DNA from: Bacteroidales bacterium
GTDB lineage: Bacteria > Bacteroidota > Bacteroidia > Bacteroidales > Marinilabiliaceae
Direction of reading: 5' to 3'
Length of the DNA: 64,000 nucleotides
Assembly (NCBI GenBank): GCA_024401395.1
Contig: JAKSLD010000012.1
Span: 40,749 to 104,748 of the forward strand
The notes under the pieces were generated by a model that did no database searches, had not been told where the DNA came from, and saw nothing but the letters and a program-made list of their open reading frames with translations. Made by a program: the position numbers and the translations under genes. Of this stretch, positions 44,793 to 53,783 are shown piece after piece (position 1 is the stretch's first letter; every line of letters begins with the position of its first letter).

Positions 44793-45063
44793 CCTCAATT
44801 ACTCTTCTCCCTTAAAATGAATCAAAGAATAAAAAAATTTGCGATGAACAAGGGTGCTCTATAGGATCAGCATAGGACTAGAGAAGGATTATCAACTTCT
44901 CTAATCGCTACTCCACTTCATTCCCGTAAGAGTAATTGAGAATGTTCCCAGAGACGGTGGTTTACGAAAGCGCCCCCAAGGGAACAGCTGGAAACTTTCA
45001 CCAAAGTGGATTTCCTCAATTACTCTTCTTCCTTAAAGTGAATCTGAAAATAAAAAAATTGCG
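44793..45063. repeat. Direct repeats of 50 bp plus inverted AAGAGTAATTGAG arms
   Basis: CCTCAATTACTCTTCTYCCT followed by TTAAARTGAATC, AAAATAAAAAAA and TTGCGA occurs at 44793-44843 and 45014-45063. Each copy ends in the A-tract and TTGCGA core of the dispersed repeat (R8 at 44831, R9 at 45052). AAGAGTAATTGAG at 44928-44940 is the exact reverse complement of 45015-45027, enclosing 74 bases that may fold. With the IS element this accounts for 44579-45140; no ORF of merit is present. Confidence 0.75.
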
Positions 45064-45140
45064 AGCAACCTTAATGCTCTTCGAACGCACACTTAACGCA
45101 GACCATAACCAGCAAATACTCTCCAATTATCTTCAAACGC

Positions 45141-46631
45141 CTAACGCACACCCATTTGCACGCGCTTGTCGTCATTTATAAGTTTCTCGGCCTTTTTATC
45201 GTCAAACCCAACCGGCGATGTCACAAAATCTGGAACGTTATAGCTCATGAACAGCTCATCATAAAAGCGCCTTGGATTCTCTTGTGGCATGAGAAATGGC
45301 TTGGTATCGTTTCCCTCTTCGTCTATATGCGAGAAATATAGTCTGGTAAATAGGCTGTCGTCTCTTCTACTTGAAAATACTATCCACCTACTGTTGCTGC
45401 TCCAATTGTGAAAACTCTCTGTATCGTCTGTGTTGACTGCTCGCATTCGATACTTCTCTACGTCTGAAATAGGCTGCTGTAGATCTCCGACTGGTACCAT
45501 GTATAAATCTGCCTCATGGTGCCATATAGGGAATTGACCATAATCTGCCATCGTAAACATCAGGAATCTCCCGTCGTATGACGGACGTGGCATAGTAACT
45601 GTACGATTCAATGATTCTGCCATCAATAGCGTATCAACTTTATCTCCAAACGTACCGGTCTCTGAATCAAATGAGATGCAACAGAGATTATAATGCAGAT
45701 TCTGTAAGTCTCTACTGTCTGCAGGGATAGATGTAGCTTGTACATAATAGAGTGTCCGACCGTCTGCAGAGAACGCAGGGAAGGTTTCCATCACTCCTTC
45801 TCGACTCAGCAATGGGGTAATTACCAACTCGTTCTTTTCTGTATCATATAGGAGTAGATCGGAATCTTTATCATAAACCTCAATACGGTTTGCATCCCTG
45901 ACATGGTATACTTGCTGCGTAGCATTCGTGCTGTACATTATATATCTCCCGTCTGGATGCCAATAAGGATACACACACGTACCCAGGGTCTTAGATGTAG
46001 CTGTGTTGTACGCATCCATCTTCCCGTCTAACCTAAGAAGTGTAGCGCCATGACTGCCTCTGATATGCAGACTGAGATTCTTTGGGTCACACTTATTGAA
46101 ACTGTGGCAATTGACACACCCACTGAATTGCGTATTCTCTATCAGCGCTGTCTCTTCAAATGTCGCAAGGTCTCTCTCATATATACCCATCTTGCTGTAC
46201 ACCTCATATCCAGGTTCTAGCTTACGATACACTACCCCATAATCCATAGCATCTTTGCTGACATATATGGAGAATGGCTTATACGAATGCCATCCGTCAT
46301 CGTATTTTGCCGACACATACACTTGAAGTGAGTCTCCGGCATTGTTTGCTATCAGCTCATGCCACTCTTCTATGTCAAAATAGGTACTCTCTTCTCCTTG
46401 TCCATGCAACTGTTTCCCTTGTCCGTCTGTAATGACTGCATCTACCATGATGGCCGAACGGTCTGCCATACAGAAATTAAGTGGCGCAATACCTACAGGT
46501 ATAGTAACTCCTGAATAATCTGGAAATATCGCAGGCACCGATGTCTCTTGCTTAGCATCACGAACTGCCTCACTACATGCAGAAAACACGAGTAGCGCTA
46601 CAAGAGGTATATATATTGACAATGCTCTCAT
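45141..46631 (-). CDS. PD40-propeller lipoprotein with CxxCH haem motif (module 2)
   Basis: 496 aa. Lipobox Cys19 (LLVFSAC). Residues 32-125 form an Ig-like N-terminal domain (AIFPDYSGVTIPVGIAPLNF). A single c-type haem motif CVNCH lies at 172-176, then WD40-like/PD40 blades (YPYWHPDGRYIMYSTN, FPAFSADGRTLYYVQA, MPRPSYDGRFLMFTMA, FHNWSSNSRWIVFSSRR). It is homologous along its length to the product of 48400-49923. The ATG overlaps the preceding DUF6057 stop. An exported, haem-binding propeller, perhaps an electron carrier or redox sensor (inference). Confidence 0.87.
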   Translation of the reverse strand: MRALSIYIPLVALLVFSACSEAVRDAKQETSVPAIFPDYSGVTIPVGIAPLNFCMADRSAIMVDAVITDGQGKQLHGQGEESTYFDIEEWHELIANNAGDSLQVYVSAKYDDGWHSYKPFSIYVSKDAMDYGVVYRKLEPGYEVYSKMGIYERDLATFEETALIENTQFSGCVNCHSFNKCDPKNLSLHIRGSHGATLLRLDGKMDAYNTATSKTLGTCVYPYWHPDGRYIMYSTNATQQVYHVRDANRIEVYDKDSDLLLYDTEKNELVITPLLSREGVMETFPAFSADGRTLYYVQATSIPADSRDLQNLHYNLCCISFDSETGTFGDKVDTLLMAESLNRTVTMPRPSYDGRFLMFTMADYGQFPIWHHEADLYMVPVGDLQQPISDVEKYRMRAVNTDDTESFHNWSSNSRWIVFSSRRDDSLFTRLYFSHIDEEGNDTKPFLMPQENPRRFYDELFMSYNVPDFVTSPVGFDDKKAEKLINDDKRVQMGVR

Positions 46632-48403
46632 TTATGGAAATAATAATAGAACCAATATGTATTACCGAATACTGTTTGCATGGACTTAGGATTACCATTG
46701 CTGGATTGTAATGCGGAGAAAAAGCTCTTGAACTCTTGCACTACATCTGGTTGGAAATACTCAGGAATGGGTTCATTGATTTTATGATTCTGACTCCAAT
46801 TCAACAGCATAGCTTGCTGGATGTTTCTTGGAATGCCTTGATAACCTAATGGCTCACTCAATGGATAAAAACTGGTAGCTCTCTCAACATCTTTTACAAG
46901 CATACATGCTGCCTCTAGATATTCAAAAGCTATTCTGTTCTGTGGATTGGCTTCTAACTGTGTGGATAGTATCTGATGCAAAGCGGTCCCTCCAAAGAAG
47001 TAATTCTGATTGCTCCTCATCTTGCGCAGGCTACCATATTCTGGATGCTTATTCACAGCCTCATCATCAGCAATTAATGCTAATGTCTCTGTCGCCCATG
47101 CTCTGTAGAACAGTGTATTCTGTAACGCTATCAAATACTTACGGGCAACTTCATATGCACCATTTATCAGATTGGTCTCTGCCAGACGCTTGTAGCATCT
47201 TGCACTTTTCTGAAAATCAGGTATTGCCTCTTGTGCCTCAAACACAAAACATTGTGCAGTATTTATCATACCTAAGCGATATAATACCTCGGATGTCACA
47301 AGTGGCGACACGTAATCTCTCGTGAAACTAGGCAGTAACCCTGATATGCCGTTTTGCGGATACTCAAACAGATGCGATGTCAGCATTCCTCTTTCGGCCA
47401 GCGCAAGATTTAAAGCTACTGCAGCCACTTGATTCTTAGGCGCTTTTTGTTGCGCTTTTTGTATTATTCGATTCCACATGGCATTTCTGGCCATGAAATC
47501 GTATGCCATAATGCTCTCTTGCTGTTGAGACTGAGACGAATAAACCATATCTCCTCCTATCAGCATCAACATCGTCCATAATATAGCATGCACTGTCAGG
47601 GTTCTACGTATCGACCATCTACTGAGTATTTTCGATAGTAGCATCAAAAGAGGGACTGTAGCTACTGCCCCCCACGCCCAGATAGGGAAAACATCTGTAA
47701 TACGATAATAATGGGGTCCCACGTATAGCTGCATCAATGAATAATGAACAAAATGATGCCATATCGCTGGGGATAACGAAGCGACAAGTAGAATACCTCC
47801 AACCACCGGAAGTAATTTCGTTGTGTATCTCTTTTGAACTTCTGTTATAATCAATATGACGGCATATAGCAGAACGAATGCACCTGCCATCATATATATA
47901 AGAGGAATAGAGGCTATCTCTATTACCTGTCTCACATTATCCTTGCTGATACTTTGGACTGCTAGAACTCCCCCAAGCACTATCGTCAATGCTGCAGGAG
48001 CTGTCATCAAAGCGTTCTCATCACATAGGAAACAGCAACTGATTAACGACGGAACAAAACTTAACGCATAATTCAGATGTCCAGAGCATACATTTTGTAA
48101 CAGGCGATAGGTCAATAACTGTATCCCCACCATGACCAAAGCGATTAGCGATGCTCCGACCCACGCATAGAGGAAGAATTGTGTCAGGAACCTGCCTAAA
48201 AGATCCGCCACTCCCCCTGGTACTGCAAGTACCTCAAGAACATAACCCTTATTGAACATAAAGAGCTGATACTGCTCTTGAAAATGGAGGTGATGCGGAT
48301 ACGCTAATGCAAAGAATAGCAATACCGCTACCCCAAATATCAGGGTCGACAATAGATATATCCACCCTGAATGCTTCATCGCCTTATCGCTGTTACGACT
48401 CAT
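46628..48403 (-). CDS. DUF6057-type polytopic membrane protein (module 2)
   Basis: 591 aa. The N-terminal 290 residues hold about ten membrane helices (WIYLLSTLIFGVAVLLFFAL, FFLYAWVGASLIALVMVGI, MMAGAFVLLYAVILIITEV and others). The C-terminal half is soluble and helical, TPR-like (MARNAMWNRIIQKAQQKAPK, TSEVLYRLGMINTAQCFVFE, YLEAACMLVKDVERAT) and ends FGNTYWFYYYFHK, matching FGDTYWYFNIFG in the paralogue at 49991. Overlaps both neighbours by 4 bases. Function unknown; its strict pairing with a PD40/CxxCH lipoprotein suggests one machine. Confidence 0.83.
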   Translation of the reverse strand: MSRNSDKAMKHSGWIYLLSTLIFGVAVLLFFALAYPHHLHFQEQYQLFMFNKGYVLEVLAVPGGVADLLGRFLTQFFLYAWVGASLIALVMVGIQLLTYRLLQNVCSGHLNYALSFVPSLISCCFLCDENALMTAPAALTIVLGGVLAVQSISKDNVRQVIEIASIPLIYMMAGAFVLLYAVILIITEVQKRYTTKLLPVVGGILLVASLSPAIWHHFVHYSLMQLYVGPHYYRITDVFPIWAWGAVATVPLLMLLSKILSRWSIRRTLTVHAILWTMLMLIGGDMVYSSQSQQQESIMAYDFMARNAMWNRIIQKAQQKAPKNQVAAVALNLALAERGMLTSHLFEYPQNGISGLLPSFTRDYVSPLVTSEVLYRLGMINTAQCFVFEAQEAIPDFQKSARCYKRLAETNLINGAYEVARKYLIALQNTLFYRAWATETLALIADDEAVNKHPEYGSLRKMRSNQNYFFGGTALHQILSTQLEANPQNRIAFEYLEAACMLVKDVERATSFYPLSEPLGYQGIPRNIQQAMLLNWSQNHKINEPIPEYFQPDVVQEFKSFFSALQSSNGNPKSMQTVFGNTYWFYYYFHK

Positions 48404-49923
48404 CGGTCAAATACCTTACTGAATTCTTCTACACTGATACCTACCGGCTCAATCATAAATTCTGGACGATTATAACACTTCAGCCTGAATACATTCTGCT
48501 CAGGATCTTCTTGTGGCAACATGAACGCTTTTTCTACTTTTCCATCTTTGAAATATGAATAGTAGAGACGGCTGAAGTTACCATCACCCCTGCGGCTTGA
48601 ACACATAATCCAACTACCATTGCTAGACCATGTAGGATAACTGTCCGCGAAACCTTCACTGTTCAAATTAGTGAGGTCAACAAATGGAGATGGATCTCCT
48701 TCTGACCTGGCATCCAAAGGAAGCTGATCGCCAATAGGCAGACAAACTATATCTCCGTCACTATGCCTAATATGGAAACACCCATATTGTCCCTGAGCAA
48801 ATAGTATATATTTGCCGTCCGGGCTGACTCTTGGCAACGTTACACTCTTATCTTTAGATGCTGCATCGTAAACCAATTCTTCTTCTCCAAAAGTAAGCGA
48901 AGCTGCTTCAAATGATTTGCGATATAGGTTATATTGCACTTTCTGATATGTCGTTCTGATATCTTTGTCGCGCATCTCTTCTGGAAGTGGTACAGATTTA
49001 CAATAGTATAGGTATTTACCGTCAGGTGACCATGATGGATATACCTCAAGTAGCTCAGGGTCATTGCTAACCACATGCACAGAATCTGTCGCTATATCAT
49101 AGAGTATCAAATCGCTCTCAAGATCGTAAACTTCAATTTTATTAGAATTTGAAGTATGAAATGCCTGTCTTGTCAAATCTGTAGAGAACGCAATAAATTT
49201 TTCTGTCGGATGCCATGATGGGTAAACACCAGATGATATTGTATAGTCTCTTTTCAGATTGACTCTTGAAATCTCTCCATCATTTACAATAACAGTACCT
49301 GAATTTGAGAGTCGTACATGGAAGAGCATATTGTCTGTCTTATAGTTCTGATAGCTATGGCAGTTGACACACTGACCTATCTCTCTGTTATTGCTTGTAA
49401 TCTCATTATTGAATATCTGTGACTCCTCAAAGGATGTGACATTTCGCTGTGCTATCTCCATATAGCTCCATGCAACATACGTTGGATCAATAAGTCTATA
49501 AGAAACATATTCGTCTATAGGCTCTTCTGCTACTCTGATTTCAAAGGGACTGAACGACTGCCACTCACCTGCTTTCTTACCCCATACCTCTACCTTAATG
49601 CTCTTTCCTTTAGAAGCTTCAAGCATAGCATGCCATTCTGCTTCAGAAATCTGAACCTTCACACCATTACCGTATGTCTGCTGCGCCCCATCTGGTAATG
49701 TAAAACGTGCCACACACTCCCCATATACTTCTGCCGAAAGCATAAAGTTTAGTGGCGCTATATTATATGGTACGGTAACATTACAATAATCTGGGAATAT
49801 AGCAGGCAAAACATTACTCTCTTTGCTTGTAGTAGGCACATCTGGATGATGTACACACGATGTAAGAAGAAGCATTGTTGCAGCAATTATCAACTTTGAA
49901 CAGCGTTGGATATATATATTCAT
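48400..49923 (-). CDS. PD40-propeller lipoprotein with CxxCH haem motif (module 1)
   Basis: 507 aa from the ATG at 49923 (MNIYIQRCSKLIIAATMLLL, lipid Cys23 in LLTSC). N-terminal Ig-like domain (LPAIFPDYCNVTVPYNIAPL), CVNCH at 185-189, then PD40 blades (YPSWHPTEKFIAFSTD, YPSWSPDGKYLYYCKS, LPRVSPDGKYILFAQG, YPTWSSNGSWIMCSSRRGDG). The segment order and the haem motif match the module 2 protein. It ends at the start codon of the second DUF6057 gene (4-bp overlap). Confidence 0.87.
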   Translation of the reverse strand: MNIYIQRCSKLIIAATMLLLTSCVHHPDVPTTSKESNVLPAIFPDYCNVTVPYNIAPLNFMLSAEVYGECVARFTLPDGAQQTYGNGVKVQISEAEWHAMLEASKGKSIKVEVWGKKAGEWQSFSPFEIRVAEEPIDEYVSYRLIDPTYVAWSYMEIAQRNVTSFEESQIFNNEITSNNREIGQCVNCHSYQNYKTDNMLFHVRLSNSGTVIVNDGEISRVNLKRDYTISSGVYPSWHPTEKFIAFSTDLTRQAFHTSNSNKIEVYDLESDLILYDIATDSVHVVSNDPELLEVYPSWSPDGKYLYYCKSVPLPEEMRDKDIRTTYQKVQYNLYRKSFEAASLTFGEEELVYDAASKDKSVTLPRVSPDGKYILFAQGQYGCFHIRHSDGDIVCLPIGDQLPLDARSEGDPSPFVDLTNLNSEGFADSYPTWSSNGSWIMCSSRRGDGNFSRLYYSYFKDGKVEKAFMLPQEDPEQNVFRLKCYNRPEFMIEPVGISVEEFSKVFDR

Positions 49924-49990
49924 TGTTTTCTTAATTTTCAATTTTATAATACGCATATATGTGCGTTTAACAATCTATCTGGTCCGATGA

Positions 49991-51730
49991 TTAGTATATC
50001 TTACGTCCAAAAATATTGAAATACCAGTAGGTATCGCCAAACTCAGAGCTCATCTTTTCTGGTATCTCTCTTTGGTTTACACCACTTCTGACCAGGTTTT
50101 CAAGGGTCGACCAGAACTTTTTATAGCGATCATACACTTCCTGACTGACAGGGAGCATCATTCTCTTTTCTTCTGGGTGTTTGTCCATAATCATTATGTA
50201 TGCCTCTTGAGCGTGCAACGGGAACTCTTCGTCAAGGTGCAACTTAACATAGTTACGAAGTGATTTCCAGAAACGGCGTGAGTCACAACGCATCATGGAA
50301 TAGAACAAGGCTTGCTCAGACGCGACCTTACTGTCTGATTGATTCCACAGACTGACACTGTTAACAATATAGCTGTCGCTGTTCTCTACACCTGTCAGTT
50401 CGTCAAGATATGCTTCCTGCAACTCATTTATCTTTCTATCAATAGGTTTTGGTTGCCAATTCGAATAAAAAGGATGCCCATGTATAAGCTTGAGGAATCT
50501 GTCTACCAGTTCTTTTTCTCCGTTGGCCAATGCACAACGACATAGCATTTTCAAATAATAAGGAGAGAAACCTGCTTGCTCCCCACACTCAAAACTCAGA
50601 CGGAACCCCTCATTCATCATTCCATAGTTATAATATACAACGGATGAGGCTATTTCCAAGAAACTGACGTGTACAGAATCAGGATTGTAAATAGTTGTGG
50701 CATCGTTACCCATCTTGAACGAACGGTCCAGCAAGCCTCCTTCGTGCATAAGAGCAACATTCTTAAGCATAACCATAGATATGGTTGGCTTTTTAGACTC
50801 CGTAAATGTATTAAGAACCTCATGCCAGTTATCTTCTTCGGCATAATGTACCATACGCATCTCATTTGTATAGTTCTTGTCCTGATACATAAATGACAAG
50901 GTAAATACTATACCAGCAACAGTACACAAAACAGGAATAAACCACTTTGCAAGGAATCTACCAAACATTGATATCAGTATAGAGGCTGCTCCAAGTACCC
51001 AGAAAGGAACAGAGAGAGAATCTGTCACGTCCGATGGTGTAACAAAACGCGGTAGTCCAGCAAGAACGACATCGTCTTGCTTTATATTATTATAGAGCAA
51101 TGACCTCCAGATATTTGCAGCCACAAAAAGTAAAACTATACCGATAAGTTCTCTCCATGACGGTTTGTCTGTCACTACAAGACAAACTACGAATAGCAAT
51201 GAAAACCAACCCAATATAGGGTAAAGACCAAAACCTACAAGATACCAGAGAATATGCCATTGACGTGGAGTACAACGGGCTACCCACAAAAGCAGCAACA
51301 TTATCAAGTAGCCAACCGACTGCGAGAACCAATAACCCTTGATAGTGGAATCATATATCCAATACCCCAAATCGACTATTGATGTAAGCAGACAAGCTAC
51401 AGGCAAAAGCATCAGTGCAACAGCACTACCACTCAAACGGAATGCCTTGAGTCCAACAAAGAAAATACAGCCCCAGATTGCAAGATACAATCCTATGCCT
51501 AAAACTGGTATATATAAGAACTGCGTAAGCCAAGCTCCAACATATCGAATCAGACCGAAAGGCTTAGACATAAGTGTATCAAAGTAAGGAGACCCGATAA
51601 GGAATTCCGAACGGTTATGCGCCGTATAGAGTACATCACTATTGATACACAATATGGAAATACCAAATACAACAAACAACAATAAACTTACATATAGTAA
51701 GACTTCTGATACTTTTTTATTCTTAATCAT
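49991..51730 (-). CDS. DUF6057-type polytopic membrane protein (module 1)
   Basis: 579 aa. About ten N-terminal helices (VLLYVSLLLFVVFGISILCI, FLYIPVLGIGLYLAIWGCIFF, SVGYLIMLLLLWVARC, PFWVLGAASILISMF and others) lead into a helical soluble half (EDNWHEVLNTF, YYLKMLCRCALANGEKELVD, HAQEAYIMIMDKHPEEK) ending in FGDTYWYFNIFGRKIY. First gene of a four-gene operon made of two DUF6057/PD40 pairs. Function unknown. The 610-bp upstream region holds a pseudogene scrap with a promoter box and a repeat array. Confidence 0.83.
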   Translation of the reverse strand: MIKNKKVSEVLLYVSLLLFVVFGISILCINSDVLYTAHNRSEFLIGSPYFDTLMSKPFGLIRYVGAWLTQFLYIPVLGIGLYLAIWGCIFFVGLKAFRLSGSAVALMLLPVACLLTSIVDLGYWIYDSTIKGYWFSQSVGYLIMLLLLWVARCTPRQWHILWYLVGFGLYPILGWFSLLFVVCLVVTDKPSWRELIGIVLLFVAANIWRSLLYNNIKQDDVVLAGLPRFVTPSDVTDSLSVPFWVLGAASILISMFGRFLAKWFIPVLCTVAGIVFTLSFMYQDKNYTNEMRMVHYAEEDNWHEVLNTFTESKKPTISMVMLKNVALMHEGGLLDRSFKMGNDATTIYNPDSVHVSFLEIASSVVYYNYGMMNEGFRLSFECGEQAGFSPYYLKMLCRCALANGEKELVDRFLKLIHGHPFYSNWQPKPIDRKINELQEAYLDELTGVENSDSYIVNSVSLWNQSDSKVASEQALFYSMMRCDSRRFWKSLRNYVKLHLDEEFPLHAQEAYIMIMDKHPEEKRMMLPVSQEVYDRYKKFWSTLENLVRSGVNQREIPEKMSSEFGDTYWYFNIFGRKIY

Positions 51731-51769
51731 TTCAGTATATTTTCTGACATGCGTTACTGCACCTTCTAT

Positions 51770-51941
51770 TTATCGTACTTTTGAATAAACTCTTTCCCAA
51801 TCGCCTAGGACGACTTAGAAAAGGGTTCTTATGGGCATTAGCCAACTTGTAGACAATATCTGTCTTATCTACATACAGCCAACCACCTTCAATTAACCCC
51901 TTGAAGTCCTAAACACCAATAGGATATTTCTTCTCCATCAT
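51770..51941 (-). pseudogene. N-terminal scrap of a DUF1703/AAA-ATPase-like gene
   Basis: The minus strand reads MMEKKYPIGV, stop (TAG), DFKGLIEGGWLYVDKTDIVY, KLANAHKNPFLSRPRRLGKSLF, then loses similarity. This is the start of the AAA-ATPase-like (PF09820)/DUF1703 family, including the Walker-type RPRRxGKS. Where the family has GIQDF, a CAG to TAG change gives an in-frame stop. The rest of the gene is gone. Confidence 0.8.
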
Positions 51942-51959
51942 AACCTCTCACTTTGACCA

Positions 51960-51967
51960 CAAAGATA
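51960..51967 (-). promoter_or_regulatory. -7 box (TATCTTTG) upstream of the scrap
   Basis: TATCTTTG fits TAnnTTTG and lies 18 bases before the scrap's first ATG. It may now drive the DUF6057/PD40 operon with a leader of about 220 bases. Confidence 0.45.
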
Positions 51968-52014
51968 GGAATATTTTATAATTGTTAACACTCCGCCACC
52001 TCATACCAATTAAT

Positions 52015-52110
52015 AAAAAACTGCGATGAATAAGCATTCACTCCCTACACAGCCTATACCCAACCTCAGTAGAGTCGCCATGCTGGCGACTACCCACCGC
52101 TAGCCATTAG
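52015..52110 (+). repeat. Dispersed repeat copy R10
   Basis: AAAAAACTGCGATGAATAAGC, then degenerate text with GGCGACTACCCACCGCTAGCC near 52085, resembling the TAGCGACTACC phrase of other copies. Confidence 0.65.
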
Positions 52111-52135
52111 AAATAAAGAACGACTGCACATCATA

Positions 52136-52237
52136 TTTTCATCTATAAATGAAAATTACTACATTTACACCATAAATTTTCATCTATAAATGAAAATCAC
52201 TACTTTTATGTCATCACTTTTCATTTATAAATGAAAT
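52136..52237. repeat. Three palindromic 20-bp units at exact 41-bp period
   Basis: TTTTCATCTATAAATGAAAA at 52136-52155 and 52177-52196, TTTTCATTTATAAATGAAAT at 52218-52237. Arms TTTTCAT/ATGAAAA; the third copy includes a perfect 18-base palindrome. The 21-base intervals are partly alike (ACTAC(A/T)TTTA). The period is close to four helical turns, suiting a row of dimeric regulator sites. It lies between the DUF1016 stop and the DUF6057 operon. Confidence 0.85.
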
Positions 52238-52340
52238 ACAACCCATACATCATACATATTTTCAGTTATAGTTGCTATTTCCGATATTACAATCTTTTCA
52301 GGTCGTCTGCCGATACAAACACCAATAAATAAGGATTATT

Positions 52341-53552
52341 TCACTGTTCTTTATCAGCATCGTACATTATGCAATTTAGTTCATTGAAATCAGGGAAAAC
52401 ACGGTTAAAATCTTCTGGAGCATCCTTGCCGAGATGGAATCTTGCAACTCCCATCGGTTTCGTGTAATCACGAATAGCAACCTCCACCACAGTTTTGTCC
52501 ATCTCGCGACACAATACAATTCCTACAGAAGGGTTCTCATGAGGTTGACGTACAGTTTCGTCAAGTGCCGTCAGGTAGAACGCCAACTGTCCGAGATGTG
52601 AGGGTTGGAAACGTGCGTCTTTGAGTTCTACAGCAACTAGGCAGTTCAATATTCGGTTAAAGAACAACAAATCGATGAACTTTTCCTCTTCTCCAATTTT
52701 CACCCTGTATTGTGGCCCCATGAAAAGGAAGCCCTGTCCGAAACGCTCAATAAACTGCTTTATGTTGTCCACAATCAAGCTGTTAAGCATGGGCTCGTTG
52801 CGATCTTCTGTCTCTTCATAAAGGTCATCGACGTTGATAAAGTCCAGAAGCAACTCATTCTTGAATGCTTTAGCTGTCTTGATTGCAAGTTTTGTGTCGC
52901 TTATGGCTGAAGAGAAGTTGTTCGGTAAATTGGCACGAGAACTGAAGTTCTTATCATTGAGATAATCTTCCAACTGGTACTTGGTCCAACGTTGTACAGC
53001 ACATTCATGGATGAAGAACGAGCGTTCCTCAAAAGATTCTCTTTTACGTAGAATCAATATGTGATGAGAGAATGGAACTTGCACGAATTCAGACCAATTC
53101 AATTCATCGCCCATCGGTTGACGAATTTCGGAAAGCATCTCGTATTCGTCTATTCGTAATTCGGTACCCATTGGGTACTGAATTGAGTCTAGTCTATTAT
53201 CTTGCAGACTGCTTGATAGTCGCAAATCGGTACCCGCTGGGTACCGATTTATGTACGGGCTCCATTCTTCATAGAACGTGCGCATGCGTTTGAGCATACT
53301 CTCTCCAAAGCCTTTCAGACCAGGCATCTCCTTCTGAAGTTGCTCGCTTATTTGCTTGATTGCCCCTGTCCCCCAGAAACCACGACGTGAATTCTCAGAA
53401 ATATAACGTCCAATGCCGTAGTATAGCGACAACATTTCTCTATTGACAGTCTGAATAGCGCGGGCTTGACTACGTTGTATTGCAGCTTTTATCGTTTGGA
53501 CTGCCGCAGCATATTGCATGTCGAATGTATGTATATCTTGTATAGAAGTCAT
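52341..53552 (-). CDS. DUF1016 / PDDEXK nuclease-domain protein (YhcG-like) with in-frame repeats
   Basis: 403 aa. DUF1016 N-terminal domain (QTVNREMLSLYYGIGRYISE, LKGFGESMLKRMRTFYEEW), then an atypical insert of about residues 100-150 with three related phrases RYPAGTDLR, QYPMGTELR and RQPMGDELN, then LDFINV and a PD-(D/E)XK domain (RVKIGEEEKFIDLLFFNRILNCLVAVELK: Asp and Glu-x-Lys). The usual family length is about 340-380 aa, so the insert is the extra. Roles proposed for the family include mobile-element and phage-related DNA cleavage; here it stands alone. Confidence 0.88.
   Translation of the reverse strand: MTSIQDIHTFDMQYAAAVQTIKAAIQRSQARAIQTVNREMLSLYYGIGRYISENSRRGFWGTGAIKQISEQLQKEMPGLKGFGESMLKRMRTFYEEWSPYINRYPAGTDLRLSSSLQDNRLDSIQYPMGTELRIDEYEMLSEIRQPMGDELNWSEFVQVPFSHHILILRKRESFEERSFFIHECAVQRWTKYQLEDYLNDKNFSSRANLPNNFSSAISDTKLAIKTAKAFKNELLLDFINVDDLYEETEDRNEPMLNSLIVDNIKQFIERFGQGFLFMGPQYRVKIGEEEKFIDLLFFNRILNCLVAVELKDARFQPSHLGQLAFYLTALDETVRQPHENPSVGIVLCREMDKTVVEVAIRDYTKPMGVARFHLGKDAPEDFNRVFPDFNELNCIMYDADKEQ
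53080..53260. repeat. Palindromic elements inside the DUF1016 gene
   Basis: AAATCGGTACCC-GCT-GGGTACCGATTT (53224-53250) is a perfect 12-bp-arm inverted repeat. AATTCGGTACCC-ATT-GGGTACTGAATT (53157-53183) has one mismatch. A decayed relative (AATTCATCGCCC...GGTTGACGAATT) lies at about 53101-53127. All are read in frame, giving YPAGTDLR-type peptides. Confidence 0.85.
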
Positions 53553-53723
53553 GTGAATTTTTTGTATGTGTAGTTTATCAACGAAACTAACGTTACTAAG
53601 CTATAGTTGAAATATAATTTTTACAACTGCATCTAGGACTAATTCGGCTCTAAATTTAATTCATATTTTCGATTTTGACAGCATATTTGGATAGCTAAAT
53701 TCACTGTCTTGTATTTTACCTAA

Positions 53724-53757
53724 AACAAAAAAGGCTGGCCCAAAATTGAGCCAGCCT
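53724..53757 (-). terminator. Terminator of the SusCD operon
   Basis: Minus strand AGGCTGGC and GCCAGCCT form a perfect 8-bp stem followed by TTTTTTGTTTT, 27 bases after the lipoprotein stop. Confidence 0.92.
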
Positions 53758-53783
53758 GAAGTACTTATTACGATAAGGAAGTA

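Noticed and set aside
52136..52237. CRISPR-like mini-array (20-bp repeats, 21-bp spacers)
   Set aside because: Repeats and spacers are too short, the spacers resemble each other, and no cas gene is near.
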